DNA from: Corynebacterium amycolatum
GTDB taxonomy: Bacteria; Actinomycetota; Actinomycetes; Mycobacteriales; Mycobacteriaceae
Assembly (NCBI RefSeq): GCF_016889425.1
Contig: NZ_CP069513.1
Coordinates: forward strand, 434,001-498,000
Direction: 5' to 3'
DNA: 64,000 bases
The notes beneath the pieces were generated by a model. That model saw only the letters and a program-made list of their open reading frames with translations, made no database searches and was not told where the DNA came from. How positions within the stretch are numbered: position 1 is the stretch's first letter; each line of letters starts with the position of its first letter. The position numbers and the translations under genes were made by a program. Below, piece after piece: positions 18,159 to 28,349 of the stretch.

Positions 18159-19775
18159 TTAGTTCTTGGAACCGCGGCGGGCGAACCATGCACCAGCTGC
18201 GACGATAGCTGCACCGATAGCAGCCAGGATGCCAACACCGGCGCCACCGGTCATCGGCAGGTTCGGGGTGGTGTCGTCGGAGTTAACAACCTCACCCTCG
18301 TTAGCGCCGACCTGGACGGAAGCCAGCTTGTAGACGCGCTCCGGGGAAGTCTCGGTAGCAACCAGCTTGAACTCGAGTGCCTCCGGCAGCAGCTCCTTGC
18401 CCTTCGGAGCCTTGGTCTCAATCAGGCAGTAGTGAGACTGCTTGTCGTTGTCAACCACGGCGTTGTCTTCGAAGTCATTGACGTGGAGACCGGTGATCTT
18501 GACGGTACCGTCCTGGTCGGAGACGAAGGTGGTCTTAACCTCGCCACCCTGCTGACCGTTTACCGGAGTCCAGGAGTCCTTCTTCTTGGTGTCAATCTCG
18601 GAGCACTGCTTGCCAGCCTCCTGACGGACAATCTGGAACTCAGCGCCTTCCAGACCCTTGCGGTCGCCATCGACCTTCTTGAACTGCAGGCCGCCCCAGT
18701 AGGTCTTGACCTCCGGAGTCTCCTTCGGAGTGTCGTTCTCGGTACCGTCTGGGTTGTTCTGGAAGACCAAACCGGTGTTCGGTGCGATGTCGGTAGCGTT
18801 CTCGAACTGCGGCTTCAGCTTGGTGGTGATGGTAACGACGACCTTGTCACCAGCATTGAGAGTCTTTGCAATTTCTGGTTTCAGGTCGACGTCGACCTTG
18901 TTGCCCTCGAAGAACTTCCCATCAACATCCTGCGTCGGCTGGATCTCCTGGCCAGCGACTGTCACCTTCACGTCGGTGATTTCCAGCTTCGGGTCAATCT
19001 GGTCAGTGATCTGGAACTGGGTGCGCTCCGTGTTCGGCTTCAGCTGGCGAGCAGTACCTGTGACGGTGTAGACCAGGTTTTCATCACCAGCGTTCTGGTC
19101 CTTGTCCTTGACGGTCTTGTCCGGCTCTTCGTCCTTGTAGTTCTTCGGGAATGCGTGAACGTCGTAGTTCCAGGTGGTGCCCTGAGTCTCTTCGCCAACC
19201 TTGCCATTGCTGGTCATCGGAACGAAAGCGATGAACGGAACAGCCGGGTCGTAGCCTTCCTTCGGGGAAGTCTCAACAACCAGGTAAGCACCGAGAGGCA
19301 AATCCGTGCCAACGTTCCACTTGCCGTCTGGGCCGGTCACACCGGATCCAACCTCCGACAGGACACCCGTAGGCAGGTCACCCTTAAGAGCTGCGCCCTG
19401 AGAGAAGTCAGATGCCTTCAGCTTCGAAGCAGCCAGCAGGCCCTCGTTAGTGGTGACATCGATGTCGGTAGTGCCATCCGCAGTCTTGTTGATCTTGTAA
19501 ACGGTGAAGCCGACACCTTCAAGCTTCTGGCCACCGTTTTTCTGAACATCCTCGACGTCAGCTTCGGTACCAGACGGCTGGCCTTCGCTGGTCGGGTTAC
19601 CGAACTTGTGGATGGTGAGCGAGCCCTTGGCGCCCTTATTCACCAGTGGGGAGTCGCCGGCAGCCTAGTTGACGGCAGTGTCCTGAGCGATTGCAGCCGG
19701 GGCGGAGACGCCCATCGACAGACCCACGATGGCAGCGAAGGTTACCGAACGAGCGGTACGAGAGAACTTATTCAC
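18159..19775 (-). pseudogene. Major pilin (SpaA-like) interrupted by an in-frame amber codon
   Basis: From the GTG at 19775 (AAAGGA upstream) the frame encodes a signal peptide ending APAAIA-QDTAVN. Codon 37 is TAG (19667-19665), and the frame then runs open to 18159. The rest is a complete major pilin: a pilin motif with Lys (WNYDVHAFPKN), Cna-B domains, the E-box LIETKAPKGKELL and LPMTGG, helix and basic tail. An internal GTG at 19643 could restart translation, but the product would have no signal peptide and could not be exported. One base change, such as CAG to TAG, explains it. Alternatives are a sequencing error, amber suppression or a phase-off strain. No other lesion is visible, so it is probably recent. 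Confidence 0.85.
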
Positions 19776-20447
19776 GAAAACAGGTCCTTTACAGAAGTCC
19801 AAAATGAAGCGACACGCTTCAATACGTCTCGCGATTCACTTCAGACGGCGACATCGATATTCCCCGACCGCACAAAACTGAGAGTTCCCTTAAAGGAAAG
19901 ACCAGTCCGCCTAACCTTCTAAGCTTAAGCATCATGAACTTTTATGTTTATATTTATAAACATTCCAGCTCAGGCCCATTGCTCGTTCGGTTAACAACGC
20001 TCAGTGAACCGCTTATAAATAACTTAACCTGTTCAGCGCTTAGCCAACACTCGACGCAAACACGCCGCCAAGCCGGAACGCACGGAAAACTTATACAAAA
20101 GTAAGAATTATCGAAGATTGGTATCGCTTTTATAGAGGTCACAACGACTTTTTCCAATCAGCCCAAAACATTCTCGAATCCCCACAGAATCCACCCACCC
20201 CCACAACCGGGGGCAGCCAAATGACCCATGTCGATTACCTCTATGGGAAACCGTCATCTCCCCAGTACATCCCAGGAAAATGGGGACTTATCAACCTTCT
20301 CGAATTTGTTGCCACGACAACGTCGTCAAGCGAAAGCAAAAGCCGTTTGCAGCAAACCGCCCCGCGACGCACCGCCCTGTGCTAGGACCTGTAAAAGCAC
20401 AAAGGAAGTGAGCGACACGGGGCGCCCTACCGCGTCACTTAAGACGT
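19776..20447. other. Non-coding region upstream of the pilin operon
   Basis: This region holds the pilus operon promoter. The part at 19925-20120 is AT-rich and includes an inverted repeat at 19945-19962. I found no supportable gene. A 44-codon open frame near 20280 is basic (KRKQK) but has no ribosome site. The part at 20200-20440 is richer in G+C and contains one copy of the repeated GTCGTCAAGC word. Confidence 0.5.
19945..19962. promoter_or_regulatory. Perfect inverted repeat in the pilin promoter region
   Basis: TGTTTATA-TT-TATAAACA is an 18-bp perfect dyad, 170 bases upstream of the pilin start, in an AT-rich stretch. Its symmetry and position suit a dimeric regulator's operator over a promoter. 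No regulator gene is adjacent, so the binder is unknown. Confidence 0.5.
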
Positions 20448-20807
20448 TTAGAGAACCGCCCAGTAATGAACATCGTTGTAGCCGTTGAGCTTGAGGACAT
20501 CACCGATCTGATCGACCTTCTTCTTGCCCTCGGGAGTCATACCATCCGGCATGATCTGCACGTCAGCGCTGTGATCACCCGTGAAGGTGATGTTGACGTA
20601 GTCCTTGCCATCGCGATGCTCAAGCTCGAAGACGTAGCGGTTGACGGCCAGCTTGCCCGAGTGGAGGAATCCGCCCTTGCCCGGAGCGACAACTGCAGTG
20701 TCAGCGGAGGTTGCAGGTGCAGCTACCGCCTGTGCGGCAGTAGCAACCGGAGCGGCAAGCACAAGCGCGCCCACACCCCAGACACCGATTTTCTTCAACA
20801 TGTTCAT
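20448..20807 (-). CDS. Small secreted protein between pilin and class F sortase (unknown)
   Basis: I chose the ATG at 20807 because TAAGGAAG lies 5 bases upstream and a Sec signal peptide follows at once (about residues 1-31, cleavage near AVA-AP). The mature part is about 88 residues, with VNRYVFELEHRDGKDYVNITFTGD suggesting paired beta strands, then a charged helix. There is no Cys, no membrane anchor and no sorting signal. I do not recognise the family. It is flanked by sortase-dependent surface genes, so an extracellular accessory role is likely but unproved. Confidence 0.75.
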   Translation of the reverse strand: MNMLKKIGVWGVGALVLAAPVATAAQAVAAPATSADTAVVAPGKGGFLHSGKLAVNRYVFELEHRDGKDYVNITFTGDHSADVQIMPDGMTPEGKKKVDQIGDVLKLNGYNDVHYWAVL

Positions 20808-20971
20808 AAGCACTTCCTTATCTTCAGTGTTTCTGCAGGATTTCTGCAGATTTGTTCTGTGGTTATCTGTGTTTTCTGTGGTTAGCGGCACCGCCGTTGT
20901 TCGACGGCGCCAAACAACCACAGCCAATGGAATTGGTCAATGAATTGAGAGCCGCGCCCTAGCGCACTAGA

Positions 20972-21739
20972 TTAGCGCACCGGGGTGGCCTCGACGATGA
21001 TGTTGTCTGCGTATCCCAACGTGCCGCCGACGAACTCGCCTCCGCAGGTAATGAGAACCAAGCGGTTCTCACCAACTGCATCGTTGACGGCCTCGGGCAT
21101 CCGAGCGCCCTTGACCACCTGAATCGGATCGTGGCTGACGGTGAAGTCGCGGCTTTCGCCATCCACCTTCACCGTGACAGTGTCTCCAGCCCTCAGGTCA
21201 GCGAAACGTGCAGCGTAGCCATCACCCTGGTCCACCTCATTGACGTGGCCGGTAATGACGGACGAACCAGCAGCACCTTCCTCACCGGGAATCGCGGAAG
21301 CTGAGTACCAGCCAAGGCGTGAAACATCCGTCGGCGGAATCAGAGATCCCTGATCAGTCAGCTGAACGAAATCAATCGGAGCCGACTTACCATCAATGAG
21401 CATCTCCATCTCGTGCACAGCTCCCCGAGAACCCTGTGCTGGAGTGGGCAGATTCTCCTGCGCACCTTCGAGCGCCGAATCATTGCGGTTCAGTTGGCCA
21501 ATAACCAGCAGAGCGATAACGCCGATTAATGCGATAGCGGCGATATACATCCTTGGCTGCTTCCACCACGGCACGTCCTGCAGGTCTTCGACATGGCCGT
21601 CGGCCTGGTCTTCGTCCTGGTCAAACGCATCAACGTGGTCGAGTGCGCCGGTATCGGTTTCCGGTTCGATGCCCGGTTCGTAACCTGGTGCGTTTCCAGG
21701 TTCCTGTCCGGCCTCGTCCGAGCCAAACTGATCAGTCAT
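20972..21739 (-). CDS. Class F sortase
   Basis: The 255-residue protein has an acidic cytosolic N-terminus (about 1-60), one membrane helix (about 66-84) and a sortase domain with catalytic His in SSVITGHVNEVDQG and Cys in LVLITCGGEF. ITCGG and one N-terminal helix fit class F. After the Cys, where I expect the catalytic Arg (often in a Y-R-D-N context), this sequence reads GYADN, and the only later Arg is the last residue, so transpeptidase competence is uncertain. The start ATG lies 9 bases after the adhesin stop, and that TAA forms part of the ribosome site (TAAGGAG). The likely substrate is the upstream adhesin. Confidence 0.85.
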   Translation of the reverse strand: MTDQFGSDEAGQEPGNAPGYEPGIEPETDTGALDHVDAFDQDEDQADGHVEDLQDVPWWKQPRMYIAAIALIGVIALLVIGQLNRNDSALEGAQENLPTPAQGSRGAVHEMEMLIDGKSAPIDFVQLTDQGSLIPPTDVSRLGWYSASAIPGEEGAAGSSVITGHVNEVDQGDGYAARFADLRAGDTVTVKVDGESRDFTVSHDPIQVVKGARMPEAVNDAVGENRLVLITCGGEFVGGTLGYADNIIVEATPVR

Positions 21740-21748
21740 GGAATCTCC

Positions 21749-24700
21749 TTAGTTCGTAGCTACCGTCGGCAGAGCGTGAGTAGCCAAACCGGTCGGGCCA
21801 GACGGAACCGAACTAATTGCACGTCGTTCCGAGTTCGGAGCCAACGGCTTTCCATGGTTCTTCTGCTTGTCCTGGCCAGTGCCACCAATGACAGTGACGT
21901 TGGTGTTGTACTGCTCCGAATGCTGATTAATCACAGTGTTCGGGGTGGCAGCATCGCTGGTGGGTGCGGAGGAATCGTCGTTAGGCGTATTCTGCTCGCC
22001 CTCACCCTTGGGCTGCTCAGCAGGCGTGTTCTCTGGGGTCTTGCCATTCGTGACAGTCTGCTCCGCAGAGTTGATGTCCTTGTGAACAGCAACTTCCTTG
22101 CCATTAGCATCGGTCAGAGTCTCGAATGCAACCTGAGAAGCGCAATCGGCGTCAGTGATGATGATCGGAACATCAACCGTGCCTGCGGATGCCGTCGGCA
22201 CAAAGTGCAGGCGGCTCCTAGCACCAGTGGACTTGCCCGTCTCCTTGCACATCAACTCACCGGTCAGGGTGTACTTCGTGCCCGGCTTCAGGCCAGTGAA
22301 GTGCACGGTGTCGATGACGACAGCACCCTTTTCAATCAGACCCTTGCCAGCAATACCGGCAGTAGTCGTGATAGCCGGGTTGTCCTCAGACTGCGCTGGG
22401 GTGCTCGGGTGGCTTGGCTTGGACGGCTTGCTCGGCTTCTCTGGCTGGGCAGGCTTGGACGGCTTGCTCGGCTTCTCTGGCTGGGCAGGCTTGGACGGCT
22501 TGCTCGGCTTCTCTGGCTGAGCAGGCTTAGTCGGCTTGCTTGGCTTTTCCGGCTGGGCAGGCTTCGTCGGCTTAGTCGGCTTGCTCGGCTTCTCCGGCTG
22601 GGCAGGCTTAGTCGGCTTGCTCGGCTTCTCCGGCTGGGCAGGCTTAGTCGGCTTGCTCGGCTTCTCCGGGTGAGCCGGCTTGGACGGCTTCTCGGACTCA
22701 GACTTAGACGGAGTTGTCGTCTCAGACGGCTCTTCCGGCTGTGTCGTCTCTGGCTGCTCGGAAGGCTCATCCTCGCTCGGAGTTACCGGAACGGTGGACG
22801 TGGTCGGCTCAGTCGAGCTGGTTTCCGGTGTGGTCGTTTCCTCGGACGGAGTTTCGCTTTCCTCAGTCGGGGTGTCTTCCGGCTTCTCCGGAACCTCGCC
22901 AGTCACGGTCTGGTTTGCGTCGTTGATATCTGCGTGGTCAGCGATCTCATTGACCTGACCAGCGCTTTCTTTACCAGTCGAGTCAACCTCATCAGAGGTC
23001 AGGTGCTCGAATACGACAGCCTCAGCAACAGGAGTCTTAACAGAGTCAGACACCTCGAGAGTGACAGTCACCGTACCGCTTGCGGAAGTCGGCTTGAACG
23101 TCGCCTCGCCATGACCAATCACAGAGCCATCAGCCTTGTTAACCAGTTCACCGGACAGGGTGTAATTCTTACCAGGCACCAGACCCTCGAAATGTACGGT
23201 GTCGATGACCTTGGCATTGGCCTCAATGCGGTTGCCCTGAAGCTCGGCTACCGTGCGCAGCTCCGGCTCCAGCGGTGTATCAGCGGGCTCGCTCGGCTTA
23301 GACGGTTCGGTGGCCTCAGTCGGCTCGGTCGGCTCCGTGGTCTGCGACTCAGTGCTGTCAGTCGGCTCGGTCGACTCCGTCGGGGCAGCCGGCTTCGTGG
23401 ACTCGGAGGCGTTAGGAGTAGTCGTCGAAGAGCTCGGCTGCTCTTCGCTTTCCGACGTCGTCGGAGCCTCAGATTCGCTGGTCTCAGAGGTAGCGGTCTC
23501 GCTGGACGACGGCTCCGTTGTCTCCTCGGTTGTCTCCTCGCTCGTCGGAGTCTCTTCGGAGGTCGACGGCTGCTCTGGCTTTTCGCCGTGAACGGTCTGA
23601 GCTGCGTCGTTAATGTCCTCGTGGGAAGCGATTTCTACCGGCTGACCATCAGTGTTGTCCTGGCCATCGGCGGTGACCTCTGTCGAAGTCAGCTTTTCAA
23701 ATGCAACAGCAGCGGAAACCGGCTCATCCACATCATCGGAGACGGTCATCATGACAGCCTGCTCACCCGAAGAGGTCTCCGGAGTGAACTCGACGCTGCC
23801 GGTGCCCAGAATGCGGTCAGCATTGGTCTTGTCCACCAGGGTGGCGTCCAGGCGGTAGTTCTTACCCGGCACCAGGTCGGTGAACCTCACGATGTCCTTA
23901 ACCACAGCGCCCGCAACGATCTTGTTGCCGTTCAGGCGAGCCTGAGTGGAAATCGACGGCTTTAGCGTGGTCGGCTTCTCCGGCTCAGACGGCTTGGTCG
24001 ACTCGGACGGAGTCGTGGTCTCAGCAGGCGTGGTCGGAGTAGTCGGCTTCTCTGGCTCGGTTGGCTTTTCTGGCTCAGATGGCTTCGTCGGCTCAGCTGG
24101 AACCTCACCGGAAGACGGAGTGACATTGTCAATCACAATGATGTCTTGCTTCTCACCATTGTTGAAAATGTAGCCAGTGCGGTTCGTACCGTCGACGGTG
24201 CCCTGACCGACGTTAGCCGGACCAGTCAGGTAGTCGTAGACAGCCTTCGTCGATGGGTTGTGAATGCCCTGGGAGAAGTCAATGTCATCGGAGAAGTGCC
24301 ACAGAGCGAACTGAGTTGCGTTATTGGCATCCAGCACATTCAGGCGTCCTTTAACTCCAGCTGCCTTCCCCAGTTCATCCAAACCAACAGCTGGCGAACC
24401 GTGGTGCGCAATCCAGTTGAGCTTCCGGTATCGGTCAAAGTCGTTCCGCAGCTTGTTATTGGTATCTGTACTGCGCGAAAACTGACTGAAGTTCTGCACA
24501 CGACCGGTGTCATAAAGATCACCGCCGACGCTGGCCTCAATGCAGTAACCCATTTTGTGGCTACCATATGGAGTTGCGGCCTCGTCAAATGCCGCGATGA
24601 GTGGCCCAAAATTACGGACATTTCCATTGGCTTCAACACCCGCAACGGTTCCAGGAACACTCAAAATCTTCTGAATCGTCAGGGTTTCGCCAGTGTCTTC

Positions 24701-24811
24701 TGCCTCCTGCGCATGCGCAATTATTGGAGATTTAGCGAAGAAAAGAGCGAGCACAGCCATGAAGCTAAAAAGCGCCAACCAGCGCTTCTCGTTTGTAAAA
24801 CGACCGAACAT
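21749..24811 (-). CDS. Thioester-domain adhesin with VaFE repeats, no sorting signal
   Basis: I chose the ATG at 24811 because GGAAGGGGGAGGG precedes it. The 1020-residue product has a signal peptide (cleavage near AHAQE, about residue 35), an N-terminal thioester-type domain with the candidate Cys in MGYCIEA (about residue 90), and three VaFE repeat domains (VAFEKLT, VVFEHLT, VAFETLT) separated by Ser/Thr/Glu/Pro linkers, one of them a tandem Pro-Lys array. Such proteins bind host surfaces covalently and normally end in LPxTG, helix and basic tail. This one ends hydrophilic (ALPTVATN) with no LPxTG and no helix, right against the class F sortase gene. How it is retained is unclear. Confidence 0.85.
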   Translation of the reverse strand: MFGRFTNEKRWLALFSFMAVLALFFAKSPIIAHAQEAEDTGETLTIQKILSVPGTVAGVEANGNVRNFGPLIAAFDEAATPYGSHKMGYCIEASVGGDLYDTGRVQNFSQFSRSTDTNNKLRNDFDRYRKLNWIAHHGSPAVGLDELGKAAGVKGRLNVLDANNATQFALWHFSDDIDFSQGIHNPSTKAVYDYLTGPANVGQGTVDGTNRTGYIFNNGEKQDIIVIDNVTPSSGEVPAEPTKPSEPEKPTEPEKPTTPTTPAETTTPSESTKPSEPEKPTTLKPSISTQARLNGNKIVAGAVVKDIVRFTDLVPGKNYRLDATLVDKTNADRILGTGSVEFTPETSSGEQAVMMTVSDDVDEPVSAAVAFEKLTSTEVTADGQDNTDGQPVEIASHEDINDAAQTVHGEKPEQPSTSEETPTSEETTEETTEPSSSETATSETSESEAPTTSESEEQPSSSTTTPNASESTKPAAPTESTEPTDSTESQTTEPTEPTEATEPSKPSEPADTPLEPELRTVAELQGNRIEANAKVIDTVHFEGLVPGKNYTLSGELVNKADGSVIGHGEATFKPTSASGTVTVTLEVSDSVKTPVAEAVVFEHLTSDEVDSTGKESAGQVNEIADHADINDANQTVTGEVPEKPEDTPTEESETPSEETTTPETSSTEPTTSTVPVTPSEDEPSEQPETTQPEEPSETTTPSKSESEKPSKPAHPEKPSKPTKPAQPEKPSKPTKPAQPEKPSKPTKPTKPAQPEKPSKPTKPAQPEKPSKPSKPAQPEKPSKPSKPAQPEKPSKPSKPSHPSTPAQSEDNPAITTTAGIAGKGLIEKGAVVIDTVHFTGLKPGTKYTLTGELMCKETGKSTGARSRLHFVPTASAGTVDVPIIITDADCASQVAFETLTDANGKEVAVHKDINSAEQTVTNGKTPENTPAEQPKGEGEQNTPNDDSSAPTSDAATPNTVINQHSEQYNTNVTVIGGTGQDKQKNHGKPLAPNSERRAISSVPSGPTGLATHALPTVATN
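22405..22690 (-). repeat. Tandem Pro-Lys coding repeats in the adhesin
   Basis: About seven near-identical units of 12 residues (PEKPSKPTKPAQ and PEKPSKPSKPAQ) are encoded in tandem 36-39 base repeats in the adhesin stalk. The DNA copies are nearly identical (GGCTTGCTCGGCTTCTC recurs), so copy number can change by slippage or recombination and alter stalk length between strains. Confidence 0.85.
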
Positions 24812-25517
24812 GAGCCCTCCCCCTTCCTTCGATTTCAGTGCGTTATACACCTTTCGCTACCTTTCCAGCCTTCAATTAACAATCAATGACCACGCATAAG
24901 CGTCTCCAGCCCCCATCACAGGTAGCCCAGTTGACATCGCCTTCTAATTCTCATTTATAGCGTTGGCCGTCCCCGAATATAACAAATACATTTTATGTTT
25001 GTTGAGTCATTTAATTGGCACCCTTATTATCTTTTATTTCAATGCCAATAATTGTTGTTTGCACATTTTTTCAGGGGTAGCCATTTGGATACTACACGCA
25101 TGCCGAAGTTCCACTTTCCTCCATGACACCTAGCCATTCAACCCATAAAATCACCATTAACCTGCGCATAGGAAGATTTTTCAATAATTCCCCACGCATT
25201 AATTCGGGTTAGAATGTCTCTCATGTCACGATTTTCATAATTGTGAGTTACGGCACAGCCAACACTCCACCCCCACCTAATGAAAATGCAAGCCAATAAA
25301 TCTCTAAGAGCAAAAATGACGTCTCAAGACTATTTGCAAAAGAATCCCCGGACATCATTTAATAAGCCACATAATTGTGCGCTAATTGCGGCTGCATAAA
25401 TAATCGCCTCTCGTCCCCAACCTCGCCATCCGCGGTTAACAGACAAAAGTGGGTCTGATTCAAGGCACTCCAACAGATCACGTTATGTAAAACGCGACTG
25501 AATAGGGGACTGCAAAT
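24812..25517. other. AT-rich non-coding stretch upstream of the adhesin
   Basis: About 700 bases without a supportable gene, clearly poorer in G+C than the neighbours, especially at 24940-25420. It carries the adhesin promoter on the minus strand. I saw no tRNA, CRISPR array or long inverted repeat. The composition suggests horizontally acquired or regulatory DNA, which fits the accessory nature of the surface cluster. Confidence 0.5.
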
Positions 25518-25592
25518 GTGAAACTGTAGGAGTTTATGGCACTTTCAGGCCATTTTTCGGGCCATTTTTGCCATAAACCTAGTCAGTAACTC
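25518..25592. repeat. 75-bp inverted-repeat element, copy A
   Basis: The left arm begins GTGAAACTG and ends GTTTATGGCA; the right arm reads TGCCATAAACC and ends CAGTAACTC. The arms are imperfect inverted repeats around a 27-base spacer. The flank CTGCAAAT before the left arm is shared with copy B. It lies between the adhesin and the Gly/Gln-repeat protein gene. Confidence 0.85.
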
Positions 25593-25623
25593 GCATTGGC
25601 CCGGGGTTGCCGAACATAAACGC

Positions 25624-25663
25624 AAAAAGCGCCTCCCCACTCCACAAGGAGTGAGAAGGCGCT
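25624..25663 (-). terminator. Terminator of the Gly/Gln-repeat protein gene
   Basis: On the minus strand AGCGCCTTCTCACTCC pairs with GGAGTGGGGAGGCGCT over a TTGT loop and is followed by TTTTTGCG, a good intrinsic terminator about 120 bases after the stop codon. Confidence 0.85.
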
Positions 25664-25785
25664 CGTACGCTTGCGTATTAACAACCGCAATAACCACAAA
25701 CCGCAAACCGCAGTAGTCGCGCTAACCGCGCAAGGCAGTTATCGAGCCAGCTTAGATGGCTTTAGTTAGACGGCCTTAGACGGTT

Positions 25786-26433
25786 TTAGATAGCCTTTGC
25801 GCCAGTCAGGTCCAGGTCAACTGGCAGGTTGTCACCCGCACCGTCCTCGGCCAGCAGACCACCCTGGTTGTTGCCGCCGGTCTGGGCACCCTGCTCCTGG
25901 CCACCAGTCTGGAGGCCGCCCTGGTTCTTACCACCGGTCTGGAGGCCCTGCTCCTGACCACCAGTCTGGAGACCGTTCTGGTTCTTACCACCAGTCTGCA
26001 GACCCTGCTCCTGACCACCGTTCTGGAGGCCCTGGTCGCCACCGACGTTCTGCAGGCTCTGGTCCTGGCCGCCGGTCTGGAAACCGGACTGACGCTCACC
26101 AATCTGGCCCTTGTCGTTAACCTGGTCGCCGCCGACCTTGTCGCCCTTGTCCAGCTTGTCGCCACCAATCTGGTCGCCACCGTTCAGCTGGTCGCCGCCA
26201 GCGTTCTGGAGACCCTGGTTGCCGCCGACATTCTGCAGAGCGTTGTCCTGATCGCCGCCGACATTCTGCAGACCCAGGTTGCCGCCCTCAGTCAGAGAGT
26301 GGAAATTCGGGAACAGAGAGTCGACCTGAACCAGCGGGCCCTCCGGGAAGTTCACGTTGAACTCAGGAGCCGGCAGCGGAGCCGGTGCTGGCAAGGAGGA
26401 AATCAGTTCGCAGATATTGCACAGGTTATCCAT
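25786..26433 (-). CDS. Gly/Gln-repeat protein, no signal peptide (unknown)
   Basis: AAAGGA precedes the ATG. The 215-residue product starts MDNLCNICELISSLPAPAP, with a CxxC, then a Pro-rich turn and NVNFPEGP. Residues about 52-200 are degenerate repeats of 6-8 residues: first LQNVGGDQ/NQ units, then KLDKGDKVGGDQ-type charged units, then LQTGGQEQG/LQTGGKNQG units. The N-terminal pattern of a short amphipathic helix followed by Pro and an FxVNF-like strand recalls the two small proteins at 1482 and 1921, and NVGGDLNLP in the first recalls its NVGGD repeats. It has its own terminator. Such repeats suggest a filamentous or matrix protein; the function is unknown. Confidence 0.75.
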   Translation of the reverse strand: MDNLCNICELISSLPAPAPLPAPEFNVNFPEGPLVQVDSLFPNFHSLTEGGNLGLQNVGGDQDNALQNVGGNQGLQNAGGDQLNGGDQIGGDKLDKGDKVGGDQVNDKGQIGERQSGFQTGGQDQSLQNVGGDQGLQNGGQEQGLQTGGKNQNGLQTGGQEQGLQTGGKNQGGLQTGGQEQGAQTGGNNQGGLLAEDGAGDNLPVDLDLTGAKAI

Positions 26434-26780
26434 GATGATCCTTTAGAAAAACGAAGTGTAGATAGATATGTGGCGCGATGCCCAGAGCTGAAGGTAAAGG
26501 GCTTCTCGCCTTCTCCTTTGCGGCCACTGCCGTGCTCACACGAAAACCGTACCGGTGTTAAAAAATGGTCACAATATAAAAATTCGATACACTTCAGCCA
26601 ACAAATTAAAAACAGAAAACCGGCAAATTTTAACCTGCACTTATGCCCAAACGGTGCATGTCACACACCACATTGTTAGCCTTTTGGTCACCCCAGACCA
26701 GGCTCGCCTTTTCCAGCAGAAAAGCCCCGGCACCTAAGTGCCGAGGCTTAACTTTTTGCGCTCTCAAATACCGCGGTTAA
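26434..26780. other. Intergenic region between asd and the repeat protein gene
   Basis: It holds the promoter of the minus-strand repeat protein (right of 26433; the stretch at 26560-26640 is AT-rich) and the asd terminator at 26722-26749. No gene is visible. Confidence 0.5.
26722..26749 (-). terminator. Terminator after lysC-asd
   Basis: On the minus strand AAGCCTCGGCAC pairs with GTGCCGGGGCTT over a TTAG loop and TTTT follows, 32 bases after the asd stop. The plus-strand side also has TTTTT, so it may act in both directions. Confidence 0.85.
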
Positions 26781-27830
<1,050 letters not shown>

Positions 27831-28349
27831 TTAACGTCCCGTACCAGCGTAAACAACAGCCTCAGTGTCGCCACCGAGATTGAAAGCGTCGTGCAGAGCC
27901 TTCACAGACTTATCGACATCCTGGTCATTAACCAGCACCGAGATACGAATCTCAGAAGTGGAAATCAGGTCGATATTCACACCCTCATCAGCGAGCGCCT
28001 CACAGAACGTCGCAGTCACACCCGGGTGGGACTTCATGCCAGCACCGACCAAGGAGACCTTGCCCACGTGATCGTCGTAAAGCACGTCATTCCAGTCATT
28101 GTCAGCCTGCAGCTTCTTCAGCAACGCCATCGCCTTCGGAGCGTCCTCGCGCGGGCAGGTGAAAGTAATGTCAGTGCGGTTATCCGCGATGGTAGAGACG
28201 TTCTGCAGCACCATATCGATGTTGATCTCCGCATCCGCAACAGCACGGAACATCTTCGCCGCCTGGCCCGGATCATCCGGAATGCCCAGCACGGTCACCT
28301 TCGCCTCGGAGCGGTCATGCGCCACACCGGTCAACACTGCTTCTTCCAT
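27831..28349 (-). CDS. Aspartokinase beta subunit from an internal in-frame start
   Basis: Inside lysC the sequence GGAGGATATCCCTATGG puts a strong ribosome site about 8 bases before an in-frame ATG (MEEAVLTGV). The product is 172 residues comprising the two ACT domains. In C. glutamicum aspartokinase is known to be an alpha2beta2 enzyme with the beta subunit made from such an overlapping start at this same motif. Its presence here indicates the same architecture. Confidence 0.85.
   Translation of the reverse strand: MEEAVLTGVAHDRSEAKVTVLGIPDDPGQAAKMFRAVADAEINIDMVLQNVSTIADNRTDITFTCPREDAPKAMALLKKLQADNDWNDVLYDDHVGKVSLVGAGMKSHPGVTATFCEALADEGVNIDLISTSEIRISVLVNDQDVDKSVKALHDAFNLGGDTEAVVYAGTGR

Noticed and set aside
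20280..20411. 44-codon basic open frame in the pilin upstream region
   Set aside because: No ribosome site, no domain and a frame that fits random GC-rich sequence.
21593..23965. A 790-codon open frame on the plus strand opposite the adhesin
   Set aside because: It mirrors the repeat-rich adhesin gene, is dominated by Arg/Leu/Gly runs, lacks a ribosome site and has no recognisable domain. It is a shadow of the Pro/Lys/Glu repeats.
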